A stretch of DNA of 64,000 bases. It comes from Rhizobium leguminosarum. Lineage in GTDB: Bacteria > Pseudomonadota > Alphaproteobacteria > Rhizobiales > Rhizobiaceae. Position 1 is the stretch's first letter, and each line of letters opens with the position of its first letter. Made by a program: the position numbers and the translations under genes. The notes below the pieces were generated by a model. It was not told the origin of the DNA, did no database searches, and saw only the letters and a program-made list of their open reading frames with translations. Below are positions 43,553 to 52,589 of this stretch, one piece after another. The stretch spans positions 1,178,001-1,242,000 of the forward strand of contig NZ_CP016287.1 in assembly GCF_001679785.1 (NCBI RefSeq). The letters run 5' to 3'.

Positions 43553-43911
43553 GCCGCCTCCAGACAGGCCGCCAGCGACATAAGCAGCTTCAGTTCAACG
43601 TCAATCGGAACCTTCAAGCACCGACCGTTTCGGAGCAAGATCTCGACAACCGCTGGCCTCGGTAGCGTGGTAGACGCCTGGCTTACGCCCACCTCCTCGG
43701 TGATCTCAACCGGAAGGAACATCGCAGGTCGGTCAACATAGCTGAATGACTGCCGCCACAAGCGGATCTGCCCAGGATGAATGTCATGCCGGCGAGCCAC
43801 ATCACCAATGCGAGCGCCAGGTTCATCCGCCTCCGCCAATATCCTCAGTTTCGCCTCGTCCGACCAGCGCCGTCTGCGCTCAGTACCGGACATGATCTCA
43901 ATTCGAGCCAT
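43549..43911 (-). CDS. tnpA: IS66 accessory protein TnpA
   Basis: A 120-residue transposase-8-type protein: MARIEIMSGTERRRRWSDEA followed by RIGDVARRHDIHPGQIRLWR. ATG 43911 with an AGAGG site is preferred over an upstream GTG. It belongs to the IS66 whose tnpB is truncated just downstream; the matching tnpC may be fragment C at 37672. Confidence 0.85.
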   Translation of the reverse strand: MARIEIMSGTERRRRWSDEAKLRILAEADEPGARIGDVARRHDIHPGQIRLWRQSFSYVDRPAMFLPVEITEEVGVSQASTTLPRPAVVEILLRNGRCLKVPIDVELKLLMSLAACLEAA

Positions 43912-44039
43912 GAAACCTCTTTGATCTGGTATTAATGTCAGCACTAATGCTGGTTCTAATGCCAGAACATCGCCTGATTTGCCCGATCAGCAAAAACCGC
44001 TCACCGGACGCTCACTTCCGTTGCAGCCTTTCCGGCGCT

Positions 44040-44235
44040 TCCTCTGGTCGAACTCTGGAAGTTCCAGCATGGATGTTCGACCGGTCTCTGAGTGCGGCTT
44101 GGCGCACCATGCCGTTTGCGCATGTTGAACTTGCCAGCCTCCACGCCTTGGCCGGGTTGCTTGAAGAGGCAGGTGGCCCATCACAATCGACGAAGATGAG
44201 CGCAGCATTGGTCTCTCACGAAGCGAGTCGGAGGG
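44040..44235 (+). CDS. Probable accessory gene of the recombinase element at 44.2 kb, partial
   Basis: The frame carries TLEVPAWMFDRSLSAAWRTM followed by PFAHVELASLHALAGLLEEAG. It recalls the C-terminal half of small proteins encoded ahead of rhizobial serine recombinases. The beginning is not recognisable and the frame stays open into the next gene, so both ends are uncertain. Confidence 0.35.
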
Positions 44236-44241
44236 ATGTCG

Positions 44242-44439
44242 ATGCCACACCAGTCCAGGACATATCAGTTCGATCTGTTTTCGGGTCTACACAGCAGGAA
44301 GACAGCAGTAATCCCGCAATGGCAGCAGTTGCCGGAGGAGGCGCGTCGGACACTGACGGCACTCATAGCGCGACTGCTCGTCGACCACGCAAACGGCGAG
44401 AGCTCCTCGCACCAGAAGGAGGCCGGTGATGATGCATGA
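44242..44439 (+). CDS. Small protein preceding a serine recombinase
   Basis: A 65-residue protein starting [20 protein letters not shown], with a helix [23 protein letters not shown] 44242 is chosen because GGAGGG lies at proper spacing; an ATG two codons earlier is too close. It overlaps the recombinase start by a few bases. No family name is known to me. Confidence 0.55.
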   Translation: MPHQSRTYQFDLFSGLHSRKTAVIPQWQQLPEEARRTLTALIARLLVDHANGESSSHQKEAGDDA

Positions 44440-45747
44440 GAAAATCGGGCCACACCACCTGGAGCGCAAGGCGATCCTATATGTCCGGCAGTCCTCGGTC
44501 CATCAGGTTCTGCACAATCGCGAAAGCAGTGCTCTTCAATACGCCATGCGCGATCGCCTGACAGCACTTGGCTGGTCGCGCATTGAGACGGTGGATGACG
44601 ATCTTGGTCGTTCGGCGGCAGGTGGTGTAACCCGCGCTGGTTTTGACCGGATGGTCGCCGAGGTCTGCCTTGGCAAGGTGGGGGCGGTTGCGGCACGAGA
44701 GGTATCGCGTTTTGCCCGCAACAGCCGAGACTGGCAACAACTCATCGAGATGTGCCGTGTCGTTGATACCGTTCTAATCGACCAGGAAGCGGTCTATGCG
44801 CCGCGCCAGGGTAATGACCGCCTACTGCTGGGACTGAAGGGTAGCCTCAACGAATATGAACTCGATCTTCTACGTCAGCGTTCCCTTTCCGCACGCTACG
44901 AGAAGGCCCGCCGTGGCGAGCTTGTCGTCGCTACCCCGGTCGGCTTCGTAAAGGCAGGTGACAGGATCGAGAAAGATCCCGATCGACGTGTTCAGGAAGC
45001 CATTACATTGGTCTTCAACAAGGTCGCCCAACTCGGAAGTGCAAGGCAGGCCCTGCTATGGTTCCTCGAACATGGACTGGAACTGCCTGTCAGGCGTGCC
45101 AATGGGGATGTCCTCTGGCGCAGGCCAAACTATGCGACCATCCACCGGATGATTGCGAACCCGATCTACGGCGGCGCCTATGCTTATGGTAAGAGTCGTT
45201 CTGTGTCATCATACGGTGGCCGATCTGGAGTTCGCCGCAAGTCGCGTGATGAATGGCTTGCCTTGATCCCGGATGCGCACGACGGCTATGTCAGTTGGGA
45301 ACGGGCGGAGGAGATCCGCAAGATGGTCAGCGACAATGTACCCGCGAGCCGCCATCATGGAGCGGCGAAGCATGGCGACGCCCTGCTTGCCGGCCTTTTC
45401 CGCTGCAAAAGGTGCGGCCGGAAGCTGACGGTTCGTTACACAGGGAACAACCATAACATTCCGCGCTATTCCTGCTGGCGTGGTCTGCTCGACAATGGCG
45501 AACCACGCTGCATCGCCTTCGGCGGCCTGCGGGTCGATGACGCGATCGAAGAGGCGCTACTCGGGGTGGTCGAACCGGGAGCCATTGCCGCCGCCGCCGA
45601 GGCGGAACGCAATATGAGCAGCCAACGTGACCAGGTCCGCGACGCCCTCCAGCGCGATCTTCAGGCTGCACGCTATGCCGCCGACCGGGCATTCCGGCAA
45701 TATGACGCGGCTGATCCTGAGAACCGGCTAGTACCACGCCACAGAGA

Positions 45748-46863
45748 TTATGACTCTTTGACGGGGTAAGCTTTACGGAGCTTTTTGCGGGCATTTTCGG
45801 TTGTGAACATCCATTGGATCTTTGCGCCGTGGGCGTTGCGTTGCTGCTCCCAGGCTGCGACTTCGGCGATTATGGTGTCTTTGTTGTCGATACGACGGTC
45901 GAGGCATTGGCTACGCAGGACACCGATCTCGATCTCGACCATGTTGAGCCAACTGGCGTGCTTGGGCGTGTGGTGGAACTCCAGTCGCTTCAGCACCCTT
46001 CGAGCTTGCGGGGCGGGAAATGCGTCGTAAAGCGCCCCGGCGGAATGAGTGGAGAGGTTGTCCATCACCACGCGGATGATCGGCGCGTCGGGATAATCGA
46101 CGTCGACCAGTTCGCGCATGCACTCGGCGAAGTCTTGGTTGGTTCGCCGATCGGTGACCTTCACCCTGCGCCAGGGCCGGTGGGCGTCCATGAAGACAAA
46201 CAGATTGACCGTGCCGTTTCGGCGATACTCGCAATCGTAGCGTTCAAGCTGGCCAGGCTTGGCCGCAATGGGCTCGCGCACTTCGCCGATGAGTTGGGTC
46301 GGGCTCTCGTCGAAGCAGACCACGGGCCTTTGTGGATCAGGCGTTTCTGCGTAGAGGTCGAGAACATCCTCCATGCGCGCGACGTATTCCCCATCGATCT
46401 TTGGGATGCACCACATGTCTTTGCGCCAAGGCTTGAGATGGTTCTCAGCCAGCCGGCGACGCACGGTCTCCGAGGACAACTGGTCATGATCGGTGAGCCG
46501 GACCATCTCATCTGCCAGAAGCTCCAGGGTCCAGCGGGCTCGCCCGGGCGGCGGCTTTGAGCAGGCGGTCGCTACCAACAGCGCCTCCTCCTTGCTCGAT
46601 AGCTTGCGCTCAACACCCGGGCGCGGTTCTTCGCTGAGCGCCCCTTCCAGATTGGCTTCCACAAACCGGCGTTTGGTCCGGTAAATCGTCGATCCGCTGA
46701 CGTTCAAGGTTGCCGCGATCACCTCGTCGCTGAAGCCTTCGTTCGCTGCGACCAGGATCTGGGCGCGCTTGATCTTGCGCGACCTGTGGCACCCCCCGCT
46801 CAACAAAGCGGCCAGTTGGTCACGTTCCGATTGGCTAAGCTCTATGTGAAACTTTATATTCAT
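45748..46863 (-). CDS. IS630-family transposase
   Basis: A 371-residue DDE transposase: N-terminal helix-turn-helix ([20 protein letters not shown]), the first Asp in [13 protein letters not shown], the second in [13 protein letters not shown], and the Glu in [16 protein letters not shown] 46863 is used; the longer frame upstream is shadow of the passenger gene region. It is intact and probably the most recent insertion in this part of the window. Confidence 0.94.
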   Translation of the reverse strand: MNIKFHIELSQSERDQLAALLSGGCHRSRKIKRAQILVAANEGFSDEVIAATLNVSGSTIYRTKRRFVEANLEGALSEEPRPGVERKLSSKEEALLVATACSKPPPGRARWTLELLADEMVRLTDHDQLSSETVRRRLAENHLKPWRKDMWCIPKIDGEYVARMEDVLDLYAETPDPQRPVVCFDESPTQLIGEVREPIAAKPGQLERYDCEYRRNGTVNLFVFMDAHRPWRRVKVTDRRTNQDFAECMRELVDVDYPDAPIIRVVMDNLSTHSAGALYDAFPAPQARRVLKRLEFHHTPKHASWLNMVEIEIGVLRSQCLDRRIDNKDTIIAEVAAWEQQRNAHGAKIQWMFTTENARKKLRKAYPVKES

Positions 46864-46879
46864 CGACACCTCCTTCAGC

Positions 46880-47176
46880 GTGGAGACGCAGATGAATCCC
46901 AAAATGAGTCCCTCACTTGACCCGCAAGCCGCAACGGCAAGACGGGGCCTTACGCAGATCCAAGGCCAGTACCTGGCCTTCATCTACGCCTACAGCCGCA
47001 TCTTCAAACAGCCTCCGGCCGAAGCCGACATGCGTCGCCACTTCGGCGTTACGGCTCCGTCTGTTCACCAGATGGTGCTGACCCTCGAGAAGGCGGGTTT
47101 TATATCTCGCGTGCCAGGCGCCGCACGCAGCATCCAACTTCTCATCCCACCAGAAGCCCTGCCAATTCTACGATAA
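46880..47176 (+). CDS. Winged-helix (LexA/MarR-like) passenger protein of IS630
   Basis: A 98-residue protein. After a Pro-rich start, residues ~22-90 form a LexA-N-terminal-like winged helix: GQYLAFIYAYSRIFKQPPAE then HFGVTAPSVHQMVLTLEKAG and FISRVPGAARSIQLLI. There is no protease domain. It is divergent from the transposase with 16 bp between starts, so it could regulate transposition. ATG 46880 is used; ATG 46892 is possible. Confidence 0.75.
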   Translation: METQMNPKMSPSLDPQAATARRGLTQIQGQYLAFIYAYSRIFKQPPAEADMRRHFGVTAPSVHQMVLTLEKAGFISRVPGAARSIQLLIPPEALPILR

Positions 47177-47990
47177 GACAAACCGTCATAATCTCTGTGG
47201 CGTGGTACTAGTGGCGTCGGAACTTGAAGCGCGGTGGAACAAGACTCTCGCTCGCGTCGGCGAGATCGAGAATAAGATTGCCGGCCATGAAGGTGCGACG
47301 CCTCAACCATCGCCGATGTCGACATCAGAGATGGCAGCCCTTGCGGGGAACCTTCGTGCCGTCTGGGCAGCGCCATCGACCGATGCCAGGCTTAAGAAAC
47401 GCATCGTGCGCACGGTCATTCATGAAGTGATCGCCGACCTCGACGACGTAACCTCCGAGATCGTCCTCGCAATCCACTGGGTTGGCGGTGTCCATACGCA
47501 ACTGCGGCTGCCGAAGAGGCATCGCGGCCAAAGAAACGCTACTCCCGACGATATCATTGAGGCGGTGCAACAGCTCGCCCTCATTGCCAACGACGATGTA
47601 ATTGCCGGGGTCCTCAACCGCAATGGACTGACGACCGGCAATGGCAATCGCTGGACCCGCGAGCGTGTCACGGCACTCCGGTCATATCGCAAGATCCCAG
47701 TCTTCCGTCCGCAGACGGACGGGATCGAGCCTTGGCTCAATCTGGGAAATGCGGCACGACTGCTCAGTGTCGCGCCAAAGACGTTGAGACTGGCCGCTGA
47801 GGCCGGCGAGATCGAGGGCGTTCATCCCTTGCCGAACGGTCCGTGGATCTTCAGCCGGTTAAAACTCACTACCCAGCAAGCCCAGCAGATCGCTGATCGC
47901 GCCCGACAAAACCCGAAATACCCCGCGGGATCGCACCAAAATCAGAAAAGCCTATTTCCTTCAACTACATAGAAAGATGGGTGTTATGAA

Positions 47991-48190
47991 ACGGGATTGT
48001 AGTCTCTGCGCCAATCCTCCATCTTTTCGCGGGCATCCGCAAGGGTCAGGAACCAATGCTGGTTCAGACATTCGGCTCGGAAGCGGCCGTTGAATGCTTC
48101 GATGAAGGCATTGTCCGTCGGCTTTCCCGGACGTGAGAAGTCCAAGGTCACACCCTTGGCATAGGCCCAAAGATCGAAATCGTAGCCCGT
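47991..48190 (-). pseudogene. IS3-family OrfB transposase, C-terminal remnant
   Basis: The minus strand reads GYDFDLWAYAKGVTLDFSRP then GKPTDNAFIEAFNGRFRAEC and LNQHWFLTLADAREKMEDWR, the closing catalytic region of IS3 integrase-type transposases. The rest is missing. Confidence 0.85.
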
Positions 48191-48295
48191 GCTGTCTGGC
48201 TCTACTTTCGCTTTGATCTGAGCCTGCGCGATGTCGAGGAAATGCTGCTCGATTTCGGGATCGTCGTTTCCTACGAGACCATCGTAACCATCCGG

Positions 48296-48586
48296 TCAGG
48301 ACCGCAGTAGCGGAGGCTTTTTGCGATTTCTTTCTGCCACTGGTTTCGATGGCGGGTCGCCAATTCCGCGAAGATTGCGGATAATCTGTTGAAGGTTTTC
48401 AATCCCCACTTGGGTGAACAAGATGATGTGCTCGCTGAGCTCCGAGGCCGGATAGTCATCATATGCACACAAGGAGCCATCTTCAGCGAACATCTCAATC
48501 GAACATTCTCGCAAGAAGTCTTCGTCCTCACCAAGCATCGCTGCGACATATTTCAGTGTGTAGAGGGCAGAGTTGCGGTAGCCCAT
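48296..48586 (-). CDS. Small protein of unknown function in an IS66 remnant
   Basis: A 96-residue protein starting MGYRNSALYTLKYVAAMLGE, acidic, no membrane segment. It follows the pRiA4b ORF-3-like gene on the same strand with 30 bp between. The pair probably forms the passenger part of an IS66 element, like DUF6429 in copy A1. No family name is recognised. Confidence 0.45.
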   Translation of the reverse strand: MGYRNSALYTLKYVAAMLGEDEDFLRECSIEMFAEDGSLCAYDDYPASELSEHIILFTQVGIENLQQIIRNLRGIGDPPSKPVAERNRKKPPLLRS

Positions 48587-48616
48587 GATGCCTCGTTCTG
48601 TGTTTTTCAGATTTGG

Positions 48617-49227
48617 TCAGTGGTGCTGGTTTGGGCTTTTCGCAAATCCAGCTTTTCCGAGTGTCCGACGGCGGGCAATTTTAGCGACACGGACTTGAAT
48701 GATATCAACGCTTAAATCTTCTGAGTCAAAGCGGTCACCATACCAACGCAAGAACTCTCGATGCTGCGCATGTCGTGGCTTCGCCATAACGTTCAGGAAT
48801 TCCTCGAACCCCGAGGTGCTGCCAACATCTTCCGGCGGCGCTCTGCGCTCACCATCGATGAAGCGCGGATATTCGATGCTGGGGTTTCCATCCTCCACTA
48901 CCTCGACCGTGATAGTGTGCCGCCAGTTATCGAAAAGTCATAGGTGTAGCTAAAGGTCGCGATCCCACGCTCGATGAGTGCCGCGATGCGGACGTTGCGA
49001 GCTGCGAAGGTTTTGCGTTCATAGAGGTCTTCTGGATCCGGCACATCGTAACACCGCCCACCAGCCTCGAACTCGAACAGATGATAATCCTCGAACAGCA
49101 TCACGGCCTGAATGACATCGTGGAGCCCCTTCAAGCTCATCGTGAGTGGAACCTCGACCCTGCGCCAGATCAAAGGCTCGATATCGTCGAGTTGGATATG
49201 TAGCCTGGCGATGCGATCGACGGTCAT
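48617..49227 (-). pseudogene. Plasmid pRiA4b ORF-3 family protein, frameshifted
   Basis: The N-terminal part (MTVDRIARLHIQLDDIEPLI then WRRVEVPLTMSLKGLHDVIQ to TFSYTYDF) and the C-terminal part (VEDGNPSIEYPRFIDGERRA then PPEDVGSTSGFEEFL) are in different frames. A one-base loss lies near 48930, where DFGDNWRH would be expected. This family is named after a gene of the Agrobacterium Ri plasmid. The start overlaps the tnpC stop (ATGA), marking it as an IS66 passenger gene. Confidence 0.8.
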
Positions 49228-49411
49228 GATGCCAACGCCATCATAGGACGCGGACCTGTCCAATTCCACGGCAGCAACTCTGCAAGCTTTGTTGTCGGCA
49301 TGTCAGCAATTCGTGCCAGGACATCGGCAAGCCATGCGTGCGGATCGATATCGTTGAGCTTGGCGGTCATGATCATCGTCGCCATGAAGGCCGCGCGATC
49401 GGCACCGTCTG
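49224..49411 (-). pseudogene. IS66 tnpC, C-terminal remnant
   Basis: It reads DRAAFMATMIMTAKLNDIDP then HAWLADVLARIADMPTTKLA and ELLPWNW, the end of IS66 transposases. It is cut at about 49411 where IS6 sequence begins. Confidence 0.85.
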
Positions 49412-49639
49412 GCACCTCGATGAAGTCGTGGTGCGCATCAACGGTCAGAAATGCTGGTTGTGGAGAGCGGTTGATCAGAACGGATATGTGCTCGACGAGA
49501 TCGTCCAGACGCGCCGTACCACCAAGGCGGCCAAGCGCCTGCTGACGCGACTTCTGAAGAAGCAGGGCATGCCGCCAAAGCGTAATGATCACCGACAAAA
49601 TGCCCACCGACCGTGATTGCGATTCATTTACCATGATAT

Positions 49640-50118
49640 CAATGTCTTACGATCTGGCGAAATTGCCCATCTCGAGCTTGCTGCGGGGTAAGCGGGGCTG
49701 GCGTTTGACCACCATCTGCGCAATGCGATCGGCGACCATAGGTATGCCCAGCGGGCGCGTCTTCCCATCACTCTTGGGTATGTCGACCCGCCGCACCGGC
49801 GGCGGAAAGTAGCTGCCCGACGCCAGCCGATTCCAGAGCTTGTACAGGTTGTTCGTAAGATCAGCCTCAAAGTCCGCAATCGTCTGGCCTCAATACCAGC
49901 CGCTCCTTGGTTGGCTCCAACCCTCTTATATGCTTCCCACACCTCCCTTTTCGAGATCGCATACGGGTTTGCTCTATCCACGAGGATCCTCCCGTCGCCG
50001 GTTGTCCACGCTCCAGAGCTGAACAACGCAACCCCTTCGCTCCAGCCTCATTACAGGACCTTCAGCACTCCTACGGGCTGCTCCGCCCCTGTGCTGGCGG
50101 TTCTATTTCGGGCGCGTG
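49640..50118 (-). pseudogene. Group II intron remnant with reverse-transcriptase start
   Basis: The minus strand encodes the start of a group II intron maturase: LVDRANPYAISKREVWEAYK, then after a one-base frameshift TIADFEADLTNNLYKLWNRL and SYFPPPVRRVDIPKSDGKTR. The catalytic YADD region is missing. About 100 bp before it (50000-50118) resembles the 5' structured RNA of such introns. Confidence 0.75.
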
Positions 50119-50124
50119 AGCGTA

Positions 50125-50340
50125 TTGTTCATCAGCGAACGGCTGCGCGCCGTTCTCTACGAATATGGACAGGTGATTCCGCAGGGAATTGGTCACATCA
50201 AGCGAATTGATGCCATCATAGAAAATACTGAGATCGGCTTGCCCGAGATTGTGCAGGAGGAATGCAGCGACCTTCTGGCTCAGATTGGCGAGAAGACGGC
50301 CCGGATCGAAGAGAACGCCAGGAAGCTGGCCGTCAACTCA
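50125..50340 (+). pseudogene. IS110-family transposase, middle fragment
   Basis: The frame reads RLRAVLYEYGQVIPQGIGHI then KRIDAIIENTEIGLPEIVQE and CSDLLAQIGEKTARIEENAR, the coiled region between the DEDD and C-terminal domains of IS110 transposases. Both ends are missing. Confidence 0.65.
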
Positions 50341-50441
50341 CTCAACATATCGAAAGCTATGGGCTCTTCCATCGATATTCCCTGCGCCGCAAACAAATGA
50401 AAAACTGCTGTGCAAGCTCCGGCCTGCGGGCGGAGGATGCG

Positions 50442-50672
50442 ATGAAACAGCAGAAGCGCATCCTGGTCAACAATCCGCGCAAGCTCGACTACGACCAGGT
50501 TCGGGCGATCTATGCCAGCGCGCTTGCGCGGCCGCAGGCGAGTGAGCCGGCCATGACCCCGAGCTCGGACGACCAACCGGAATTCTCGCAGATGCTGCCG
50601 CGCATGTCGCAAATGTGGCGCAGCAATATCGAGCAGGCAGGGGAAGTTGGAAAAAGTAGTTCAAATCGATGA
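50442..50672 (+). CDS. Short reading frame upstream of phaE-like gene, unclear
   Basis: A 76-residue frame starting MKQQKRILVNNPRKLDYDQV and ending near the phaE-like start. It could be a small protein, or a displaced or frameshifted N terminus of the PhaE-like protein, since Met-rich FSQMLPRMSQMWRSNIEQAG resembles the N-terminal region of PhaE-like proteins. No known domain. Confidence 0.35.
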   Translation: MKQQKRILVNNPRKLDYDQVRAIYASALARPQASEPAMTPSSDDQPEFSQMLPRMSQMWRSNIEQAGEVGKSSSNR

Positions 50673-51256
50673 TGTCCTTCCTCACCACGCGCGCGGCCGA
50701 CAGCAGTCTGTTTGCCGTCGCGCAGGGCGGTGAGATCTCGGAAGCCATCAAGCGCATGGCGGAAGCCCCGCGCCTTGCCGACATGTGCAACCTCGACCGG
50801 CAGGTCTACGCGCTGATGGCGGCCTGGATGGACGTGATCCAACGCATGGCGGCCTATTGCGCCATCGCCTCGGTGCCGTGGAGCAAGGCCTATGAACGCT
50901 ATAGCGCCACGCTCGCCGACATGAAGGAAGAAGACGCCGAGGACTTCGGCTGGCGCAAGGCCTTCAAGGCGTGGAGCGACATTGTCAACGAGGAACTGAG
51001 CAGCAACCAGCGCTCGGAGAATTTCCTCGCCGCGCAGCGCGATTTGCTGCGCGCCGCGCTGGACCTGCGCACCCGCCAGCAGCAAATGACCGACAGCGTC
51101 GCCAAGCTGTTCGGCGTTCCGAGCCAGCGGGATTTCGACGAGCTGACGCGCCAGATTACGGAACTGAGGCGGGAGCTGCGCGCCTCAGGGCGCAACGCGA
51201 TGCGGCCGAAGGTGCAGGCGGCGTCGCCACACAGCCACGGGAGGGATGAGCCATGA
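50669..51256 (+). CDS. PhaE-like polyhydroxyalkanoate synthase subunit
   Basis: A 195-residue protein whose C-terminal half matches the class III PHA synthase subunit PhaE in style: a Trp-rich helical stretch (DFGWRKAFKAWSDIVNEELS), then FLAAQRDLLRAALDLRTRQQ, LFGVPSQRDFDELTRQITEL and a basic tail. It is shorter than usual PhaE, so the N terminus may be lost or lie in the upstream frame. ATG 50669 lacks a strong ribosome site. Its stop overlaps an ATG at 51253 (ATGA), where a partner gene, possibly phaC, should start. Only about 30 codons of that gene remain before an IS3 fragment. Confidence 0.55.
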   Translation: MMSFLTTRAADSSLFAVAQGGEISEAIKRMAEAPRLADMCNLDRQVYALMAAWMDVIQRMAAYCAIASVPWSKAYERYSATLADMKEEDAEDFGWRKAFKAWSDIVNEELSSNQRSENFLAAQRDLLRAALDLRTRQQQMTDSVAKLFGVPSQRDFDELTRQITELRRELRASGRNAMRPKVQAASPHSHGRDEP

Positions 51257-51299
51257 CCGAACCCCGCGACACCGCACATGCAAGCAACGATAGCCTTAC

Positions 51300-51440
51300 C
51301 GCACACGCGTCTCGCAGATCGCACGAATACGACGTTCCGGACCGGCCTGATCGGCGTGGAGAGACGTGTAGTGGTAGGTGGTCCGATCGAAGTTCAACGG
51401 CCCACAGGCACGCCGGATCGAGACCATCTAATCCCGGCAC
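51300..51440 (-). pseudogene. IS3-family OrfB, N-terminal fragment
   Basis: The minus strand reads ACGPLNFDRTTYHYTSLHAD then QAGPERRIREICETRVR, the start of an IS3 (IS407-like) OrfB transposase. It is cut off at about 51300 against the phaE-side sequence and lies just downstream of the chimeric OrfA-like frame. Confidence 0.7.
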
Positions 51441-51447
51441 ATGTCCT

Positions 51448-51864
51448 TCACCCCTCCCGCTTCCGAGCAGGCCTTGGACGTTTCGGCGAATGGACCTCCC
51501 GCAACATATTGAGCTCCAGCGTCTGCTCTGCGACAATCCGGTTCAACCGGGCGTTTTCGTCTTCGAGCTGCTTCCGCTTCTTCATTTCCGGAATGGCATC
51601 ACTCGCGTCCCGAGGCGTGCCCGTTTCTGGCGAAGACTTCCTGAGATCTTCGCGGATCCCCGCGATGGTGAGTCGTCTGTCTTTTCTGAGCGATGCGATA
51701 CGCTTTAACCGCGTAACGTGGTCAGCGTCGTACCGCCGGTGGCCCTTTTCCGAGCGATCCGGTACGATGAGATCCTCCTTCTCCCAAAGCCGAAGTGTCG
51801 ATGCAGAAACCCCCGCTAGACGTGCAGCTTCCGCAACGCGATAGATTTTCTTTTTGTGGTTCAT
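51448..51864 (-). CDS. MerR-type helix-turn-helix fused to an IS3 OrfA-like coiled coil
   Basis: A 138-residue protein. Residues ~5-75 form a MerR winged helix (YRVAEAARLAGVSASTLRLW then EKGHRRYDADHVTRLKRIAS). Residues ~95-130 (KKRKQLEDENARLNRIVAEQ then TLELNMLREV) look like the leucine zipper that ends IS3 OrfA proteins, and an IS3 OrfB fragment follows. The frame is therefore probably a chance fusion of a regulator with an insertion-sequence end. MerR proteins need a C-terminal coiled coil to dimerise, so the product may still bind DNA. ATG 51864 is chosen over an upstream TTG. Target unknown. Confidence 0.6.
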   Translation of the reverse strand: MNHKKKIYRVAEAARLAGVSASTLRLWEKEDLIVPDRSEKGHRRYDADHVTRLKRIASLRKDRRLTIAGIREDLRKSSPETGTPRDASDAIPEMKKRKQLEDENARLNRIVAEQTLELNMLREVHSPKRPRPARKREG

Positions 51865-51888
51865 CTCGGCACTTTCGTTCAGCCGCAA

Positions 51889-52140
51889 TTTTGCCGGTTA
51901 TAAGCACGCTCGATCCAAGGAAGCGTCTTGAACGCTGCATTGTTTGCAAAACGCGTTCGCACAGGGAAAGACACGGGCACATTTGGAGAAAAATACCCGT
52001 GGCAGATCGAAATCAGTGTGGGATTTCATAGCCATGTGTTCGATTACTCGCAACAGCGACGCTGGCGAATTTATCAGTCAGGTCAGCGAGAAACGCCTTT
52101 CAAGGGCTGATCCTGCTCACCTGCGGCGTTGGGCCACATC
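51889..52140. other. No supported gene
   Basis: The stretch between the MerR chimera and the dehydrogenase relic has no reading frame with recognisable content. Confidence 0.5.
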
Positions 52141-52144
52141 ATCC

Positions 52145-52425
52145 GCTTCCTCGCACCGATCACTACCGAGGAAACCGCTTTCGGCACATCGCTCGCACTG
52201 CTTGCAGAGCGCGCAGGCCTGTCGACTGGTGTCTTCATGTTCGTGCTTTCCGAGGATTCCCATTTATCGGCACGAAATTCACGGAGAACGAGAAGGTGCG
52301 CAAGCTCACCTTCACCGGCGCGACCAGTGTCGGCAAGATCCTGATGCTCCAGGGCGCCGACGAGATCATGAAACGCGGCGCCGAGCTTGGCGGCAACGCG
52401 CCGTTCATCGTTTTCGATCGTGCGT
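52145..52425 (+). pseudogene. Succinate-semialdehyde-dehydrogenase fragment, frameshifted
   Basis: Two frames carry TEETAFGTSLALLAERAGLS and then FIGTKFTENEKVRKLTFTGA, TSVGKILMLQGADEIMKRGA and ELGGNAPFIVFD. These are neighbouring parts of a GabD/BlcA-type aldehyde dehydrogenase, with a frame break near 52255. Both ends are missing. The remaining 52426-52589 shows nothing recognisable. Confidence 0.75.
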
Positions 52426-52589
52426 CGCGACGAGTGAGAGCGTAGCGGACCACCTCGGCTGTCTTGGACTTGCCGGAGACCACTAATTTTCCGATTTATG
52501 GACCCCGAGCACGGCGGGTGTGGCCGACTACAGCCACGACGACGGCAGTTGCTGGCTCGGCTTAAGGAAAAGGGAGGGCCCGCCCGCTC

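Larger units (their letters stand above)
45731..47208 (-). mobile_element. IS630-family element with passenger gene, complete
   Basis: It is 1478 bp with inverted ends beginning GTACCACGCCACAGAGATTA (45731) and the complement ending at 47208. It is flanked by a duplicated TA (45729-45730 and 47209-47210), the hallmark of IS630/Tc1-mariner insertion. It carries a transposase and a divergent small DNA-binding gene. Confidence 0.92.
44432..47972 (+). pseudogene. Large serine recombinase (lineage 4), interrupted by IS630
   Basis: The first part, 44432-45730, has catalytic Ser21 in [10 protein letters not shown], the recombinase domain ([15 protein letters not shown]) and zinc ribbon ([12 protein letters not shown]). 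It is broken at NRLV. The second part, 47211-47972, resumes VASELEARWNKTLARVGEIE to a helix-turn-helix-like C terminus. Removing 45731-47210 restores one frame of about 685 codons. AGGAGG precedes the start; ATG 44429 is an alternative. A close relative is the relic at 27749-28523. Confidence 0.88.
48190..49610 (+). pseudogene. IS6-family transposase fragments flanking an IS66 remnant
   Basis: 48190-48286 encodes AVWLYFRFDLSLRDVEEMLL then DFGIVVSYETI. 49405-49610 encodes WHLDEVVVRINGQKCWLWRA to LLTRLLKKQGMPPKR. These are two parts of an IS6-type transposase with about 40 codons between them missing and an IS66-derived block (48296-49411) in between. The second part loses its frame near 49590. 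Confidence 0.75.
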
